The notes beneath the pieces were generated by a model. It was given only the letters and a program-made list of their open reading frames with translations. It was not told the DNA's origin and did not search any database. Shown one piece after another: positions 60,842 to 64,000 of a stretch of 64,000 nt of DNA. Made by a program: the position numbers and the translations under genes. The stretch is taken from NCBI RefSeq assembly GCF_021441885.1, contig NZ_CP090439.1, forward strand, positions 248,001-312,000, given 5' to 3'. Each line of letters starts with the position of its first letter. Position 1 is the first letter of the stretch. Origin of the DNA: Vibrio maritimus. GTDB taxonomy: Bacteria; Pseudomonadota; Gammaproteobacteria; Enterobacterales; Vibrionaceae.

Positions 60842-61660
60842 ATGACTCAACCATCCCCTATCCAAGCTGTTGTTTTTGACTGGGCTGGCACCATTGTTGA
60901 CTTTGGTTCATTCGCACCGACGAGCATCTTTGTCTCTGCGTTTAAGCAAGGCTTCGACTTCGACATTTCATTAGAAGAAGCCCGTGAGCCGATGGGTATC
61001 GGTAAATGGGACCACATCAAAGCCGTTGGTCAGATCCCAGCCGTGAAAGCACGTTGGGTGGCTCAGTTTGGCAAAAAGATGGACGATGCGGACATTGATG
61101 CTATTTACGCGGCATTTATGCCTCTGCAGAAAGCGAAAGTCGCAGATCACGCAGCGCCAATTCTAAATGCTGTCGAGGTCGTGAATAACCTAAAACAGAA
61201 AGGCATTAAAATTGGTTCATGTTCAGGTTATCCGCGTGAAGTCATGGACGTTCTGGTGCCTGTTGCGGCGGATTACGGCTACCAACCCGATTACGTAGTA
61301 GCGACAGACGATCTTCCACAAGGCGGTCGCCCGGCACCATTCATGGCACTGAAAAATGCCATTGAGCTAAGTGTTACAAGCGTTGGCGCATGCGTCAAAG
61401 TTGACGATGCGGCGCCTGGCATCGAAGAGGGTCACAACGCAGGAATGTGGACTGTGGGTCTATTGCTATCGGGTAACGAGGCGGGACTAACGTTTGAAGA
61501 ATACCAAGCCGCTGATGCAGAAACTCTCGACGCAGCACGCGAACGTGCCCGAGTGAAACTGGGTAAATCAGCCCCGCACTACTTAATTGATACTATTGCC
61601 GATCTACCTGAAGTGATTGCTGATATTGAAGAGCGATTAGTCGCAGGCGAACGCCCTTAA
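60842..61660 (+). CDS. phnX: Phosphonoacetaldehyde hydrolase
   Basis: A 272-residue HAD-superfamily enzyme that cleaves phosphonoacetaldehyde to acetaldehyde and phosphate. The nucleophile Asp is in VVFDWAGTIVDFG (about 10-22), and the Schiff-base Lys in EPMGIGKWDHIKAVG (about 48-62). Later HAD motifs: GSCSGYPREVM and KVDDAAPGIEEGHNAGMWTVG. RBS AAGGA precedes the ATG. Last gene of the operon; it is followed by a strong terminator. Confidence 0.95.
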   Translation: MTQPSPIQAVVFDWAGTIVDFGSFAPTSIFVSAFKQGFDFDISLEEAREPMGIGKWDHIKAVGQIPAVKARWVAQFGKKMDDADIDAIYAAFMPLQKAKVADHAAPILNAVEVVNNLKQKGIKIGSCSGYPREVMDVLVPVAADYGYQPDYVVATDDLPQGGRPAPFMALKNAIELSVTSVGACVKVDDAAPGIEEGHNAGMWTVGLLLSGNEAGLTFEEYQAADAETLDAARERARVKLGKSAPHYLIDTIADLPEVIADIEERLVAGERP

Positions 61661-61691
61661 TCAAGCTGCGGTTAAGGTTACTTCATATATG

Positions 61692-61720
61692 AAAAAGGAG
61701 AGCTTATCGCTCTCCTTTTT
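61692..61720. terminator. Bidirectional terminator after phnX
   Basis: AAAAAGGAGAGC, TTATC, GCTCTCCTTTTT: a 12 bp stem with A-run before and T-run after, usable for phnX and for the convergent binding protein gene. Confidence 0.9.
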
Positions 61721-61729
61721 AGTGCGCGC

Positions 61730-62500
61730 TTATTCCGCACCATAAATATCAAAATTGAAGTACTTTGCCGCAATCTTGTCATAGGTTCCGTTACTACGGA
61801 TATCTTTAATGGCTTGGTTAAATTGAGCGGCGAGTTTCTTGTCTTGCAGTCTCAACGCCAGCGCCGTTCCTTCACCAATGTAAGCTTTATCAGTCACTGC
61901 CTTACCTTTAAATTCGAAATTAGCACCTTCAGGCTTATCTAATAGTGCCAGAGCCAATTGATCAGAGTTCCCGAATGTTACATCTAAGCGACCATTCTGA
62001 AGATCAAGGTAAACCTCATCCTGACCGTTATAACGTTTGATTGTCGCGATAGAGCCAAAATGGTCAGTCACATAGGTATCATGGATAGTGCCTTGTTGGA
62101 CACCAATCGTCTTCCCTTTCAGACCTTCTTTATCCATTTCAAAAGTCGCGCTTTTTGCGGCGACAAAGCGAGCTGGCGTTTGATAGTACTTGTTGGTAAA
62201 TAGCACTCTCTTCTTACGCTCTTCTGTGATTCGCATGGATGCCATAATCACGTCAGACTTACGAGATAACAGACTCGGGATCAAAGAGTCCCAGCTCTGC
62301 GTGACCCAAACACAATCAAGCTCAGCTTGAGCACACAAGGCGTCGGCGATCTCAATATCGAACCCTACTGGCGTTCCTTGGCTGTCTTTATAGTTAAAAG
62401 GTGGATAGGTAAAATCTGAAGCCAGCCTCACCTCTTTAGCCTGCACCGAGCCCATGAATAGTGCTGATATGCAAACGATGCTAGTAATAATTTTCTTCAT
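61730..62500 (-). CDS. Periplasmic amino-acid binding protein (lysine/arginine/ornithine-like)
   Basis: A 256-residue family 3 solute-binding protein with signal peptide (MKKIITSIVCISALFMGSVQA). The body reads EVRLASDFTYPPFNYKDSQGTPVGFDIEIADALCAQ (about 23-58), then SWDSLIPSLLSRKSDVIMASMRITEERKKRVLFTNKYY, both typical of the ArtJ/HisJ group. RBS AGGGA. It lies 13 bases after the HisC-like gene; no permease or ATPase genes are near. Ligand probably a basic amino acid. Confidence 0.85.
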   Translation of the reverse strand: MKKIITSIVCISALFMGSVQAKEVRLASDFTYPPFNYKDSQGTPVGFDIEIADALCAQAELDCVWVTQSWDSLIPSLLSRKSDVIMASMRITEERKKRVLFTNKYYQTPARFVAAKSATFEMDKEGLKGKTIGVQQGTIHDTYVTDHFGSIATIKRYNGQDEVYLDLQNGRLDVTFGNSDQLALALLDKPEGANFEFKGKAVTDKAYIGEGTALALRLQDKKLAAQFNQAIKDIRSNGTYDKIAAKYFNFDIYGAE

Positions 62501-62513
62501 TGGTAAATCCCTT

Positions 62514-63599
62514 TTATGACAGCTCTACACACTGCTCTTCTGAATAGGTTGTTAATACGTCAATGACTTCAAGCATGCTTGCTTTAGAGCCAATGGTAAT
62601 TCTTACACACTGCGGCAAAGCAGGTTCGTGAGTCTGGTTTCGAGTGACAATGCCTTTTTTTTTCATCACATCAAACAAATCAACGCCCGCGCGCGCCTTC
62701 ACCAAAACAAAATTGGTTGATGACGGGTACACTTCAGACACAATATCGAGTTTCGCTAGTTCTAGGCTAAACCAGTCACGCGTTGCGATAATCTCTTCAG
62801 TGACCTGTTTCACCTGTTCAAGTCCCTGCTCAGAAAGCGACTTGAGGACAATCTTGGAAGAACAATCCGGCATTGGATAAGGTGGAATGAGCTTGTTTAC
62901 GTACTCCATCACCGCATCACTAGCGACAATAAAGCCACAGCGAACCGCCGCTAATCCGAACGCTTTCGACAATGTACGAATGACCACCAAATGTGGGAAC
63001 TGCTCTATCAGATCCGCTGTTGAAGCCCCTAACTCAAATTCTATGTATGCCTCATCAACCACAACTAGTGAAGAGTGTTTTGTTCCTTCAAGTACTGAGA
63101 TGATGTCTCCACGTGGAATCACATTACCGGTCGGATTGTTCGGTGAGCACAGAAAGACCATGTTGGCATGCTTCGCTTCCTCGACCACCTTGTCTACATC
63201 CAAGTTAAAGCATGGCTTAAGCGGTACATCCCGCACTTCAATTGCAAGAGACTCAGCACAAAACTCGTACATAGCATAAGTTGGAGAACAGATGACAATA
63301 CTGTCCTTCCCTGGCTGACAAAAGGTTCTGATCAACAGGTCTATCGCTTCATCGGCACCGCGTACAGCGACGACATCGGCAGAGGTGCGTGCGTAACGCT
63401 GGTACGCTTTCGCTAAATCCTGAGGTAGAAAGTCTGGATATCGATTCAACTCCATATCAGCACTATCGTTTTGTACTGGGTGTTCAAGTTCATTGGCATT
63501 TAGCCAAACACGACCACTTCCTCCAATACGCCTTGCTGACTGGTAAGGTATTAATTTTTTTACGGCTTGAGGCACAAGCTCTGCGATAAACTCACTCAA
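62514..63599 (-). CDS. HisC-type PLP aminotransferase, TTG start
   Basis: A 361-residue class I/II aminotransferase close to histidinol-phosphate aminotransferases: LNANELEHP, AVRGADEAIDLLIRTF (about 78-93), CSPNNPTGNVIP (about 155-166), VVDEAYIEFE and the PLP Lys in RTLSKAFGLAAVRCGF (about 219-234). No other his gene is present; it is paired with an amino-acid binding protein and a divergent LysR gene, so it likely uses another amino acid (aromatic or histidinol phosphate are both possible). The start is TTG at 63599 because no ATG or GTG is suitable. Confidence 0.82.
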   Translation of the reverse strand: MSEFIAELVPQAVKKLIPYQSARRIGGSGRVWLNANELEHPVQNDSADMELNRYPDFLPQDLAKAYQRYARTSADVVAVRGADEAIDLLIRTFCQPGKDSIVICSPTYAMYEFCAESLAIEVRDVPLKPCFNLDVDKVVEEAKHANMVFLCSPNNPTGNVIPRGDIISVLEGTKHSSLVVVDEAYIEFELGASTADLIEQFPHLVVIRTLSKAFGLAAVRCGFIVASDAVMEYVNKLIPPYPMPDCSSKIVLKSLSEQGLEQVKQVTEEIIATRDWFSLELAKLDIVSEVYPSSTNFVLVKARAGVDLFDVMKKKGIVTRNQTHEPALPQCVRITIGSKASMLEVIDVLTTYSEEQCVELS

Positions 63600-63626
63600 A
63601 GTACTGCTTTTCCGTTTTATAGTTAT

Positions 63627-63673
63627 AAGTCAAATTAGCTTACAATTGCACTATCAACTGCAATATTTGACTT
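63627..63673. promoter_or_regulatory. Overlapping dyads between hisC-like and LysR genes
   Basis: ATTGCA-N8-TGCAAT (63645-63664) lies inside AAGTCAAAT (63627-63635) and ATTTGACTT (63665-63673). Both dyads are perfect in their arms and lie in the 170-base divergent gap, so they are the expected LysR site. Confidence 0.6.
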
Positions 63674-63770
63674 TTAATTCACTTTATTGGGCTATTTAAT
63701 CAAATGACGCTTGATTTAAGAAACGAAATATACACATACTAGCCATGAACTTATTGCATGGCTTAATTAA

Positions 63771-64000
63771 ATGAAAAAAACGTTGCCCTCCATCAAATCA
63801 ATGCAGGCGTTTCTTGCTACCGCCTCTCATCTCAACTTCACCCATGCTGCAAGTGAGCTCAACCTGACACAAGGGGCGATTAGTCGACAGATTCAATCGT
63901 TGGAACAGCATTTAGGTACAGAACTCTTCTATCGCCATGCACGAGGACTATCGCTTACGCCAAAAGGTGAGCAACTTTCACCTCTTATTGAAGAGTCGCT
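63771..64000 (+). CDS. LysR-family regulator, 3' truncated by the window
   Basis: The frame opens at ATG 63771 and runs to the window end without a stop, giving 76 residues. The helix-turn-helix is MQAFLATASHLNFTHAAS followed by LNLTQGAISRQIQSLEQHLGTELFYR, and LTPKGEQL, a GcvA-like pattern. Divergent from the HisC-like gene across two overlapping dyads, so it is the likely regulator of that gene and the binding protein. Confidence 0.85.
   Translation, partial: MKKTLPSIKSMQAFLATASHLNFTHAASELNLTQGAISRQIQSLEQHLGTELFYRHARGLSLTPKGEQLSPLIEES

Noticed and set aside
1..64000. CRISPR arrays, tRNA/rRNA genes, transposases, integrases, prophage structural genes
   Set aside because: None seen: no regularly spaced repeats, no cloverleaf-type sequences, and no such coding genes in the readable frames.

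Overview
The window looks like a gammaproteobacterial chromosome of the Vibrionaceae, probably Vibrio. This rests on gene content: the 2-aminoethylphosphonate set phnW-pbfA-phnX beside phnR and an ABC transporter with a fused double permease, a gal/alpha-galactosidase operon, many AraC/LysR regulators and high gene density at moderate GC. No rRNA, tRNA, CRISPR array, prophage or insertion sequence was seen. The first gene (Omp85/D15-type barrel) and the last (LysR regulator) are cut by the window edges.

Layout. 1-0.85 kb: barrel end. 0.97-9.8 kb: galactose and alpha-galactoside operon on the minus strand (alpha-galactosidase, sodium/sugar symporter, galE, galT, galK), with a divergent LacI-type regulator and two matching 14-16 bp operators between them. 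9.9-14.1 kb: an acylating aldehyde dehydrogenase and an iron alcohol dehydrogenase, divergent, i.e. AdhE as two separate proteins, plus an AraC regulator. 14.3-20.6 kb: a very large lipoprotein joining a phosphodiester-glycosidase domain to a purple-acid-phosphatase-like domain, a second lipoprotein of unknown role, a small membrane ORF and an outer-membrane barrel. 20.8-25.1 kb: RND efflux pair. 25.3-28.8 kb: phenylalanine hydroxylase and pterin dehydratase, divergent from acetoacetyl-CoA synthetase, with a near-consensus TyrR box between. 28.9-31.9 kb: glycosyltransferase, DedA-LssY membrane protein and small ORFs. 31.9-39.6 kb: housekeeping and accessory genes (Ca/Na antiporter, YdjM-like protein, AlkD-like repair protein, PatB-type lyase, two GNATs, L-2-hydroxyglutarate oxidase, TetR, RibD-like reductase). 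39.6-44.9 kb: fructose-6-phosphate aldolase-like enzyme, glycyl radical activase, YbiW-type glycyl radical enzyme and DeoR regulator, with a near-perfect FNR box and repeated TTTCATTT elements. 44.9-49.5 kb: flavin reductase-like protein, LysR, DUF1254-type lipoprotein, AraC, and a protein with a phage-type small domain. 49.8-51.9 kb: ascorbate-family PTS IIB-IIC-IIA. 52.2-61.7 kb: EamA transporter, then the 2-aminoethylphosphonate regulon, with three copies of a 12 bp HutC-type operator. 61.7-64 kb: amino-acid binding protein, HisC paralogue and divergent LysR regulator.

How the genes fit together. Several blocks are complete catabolic modules carrying their own regulator and recognisable operators: galactosides to UDP-glucose/glucose-1-phosphate, phenylalanine to tyrosine with rescue of acetoacetate, aminoethylphosphonate and its hydroxy form to acetaldehyde plus phosphate, and an anaerobic radical sugar-phosphate route. 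The least explained pieces are the 1521-residue two-enzyme lipoprotein with its partner, the phage-domain protein with the orphan PTS beside it, and the HisC/binding-protein pair.
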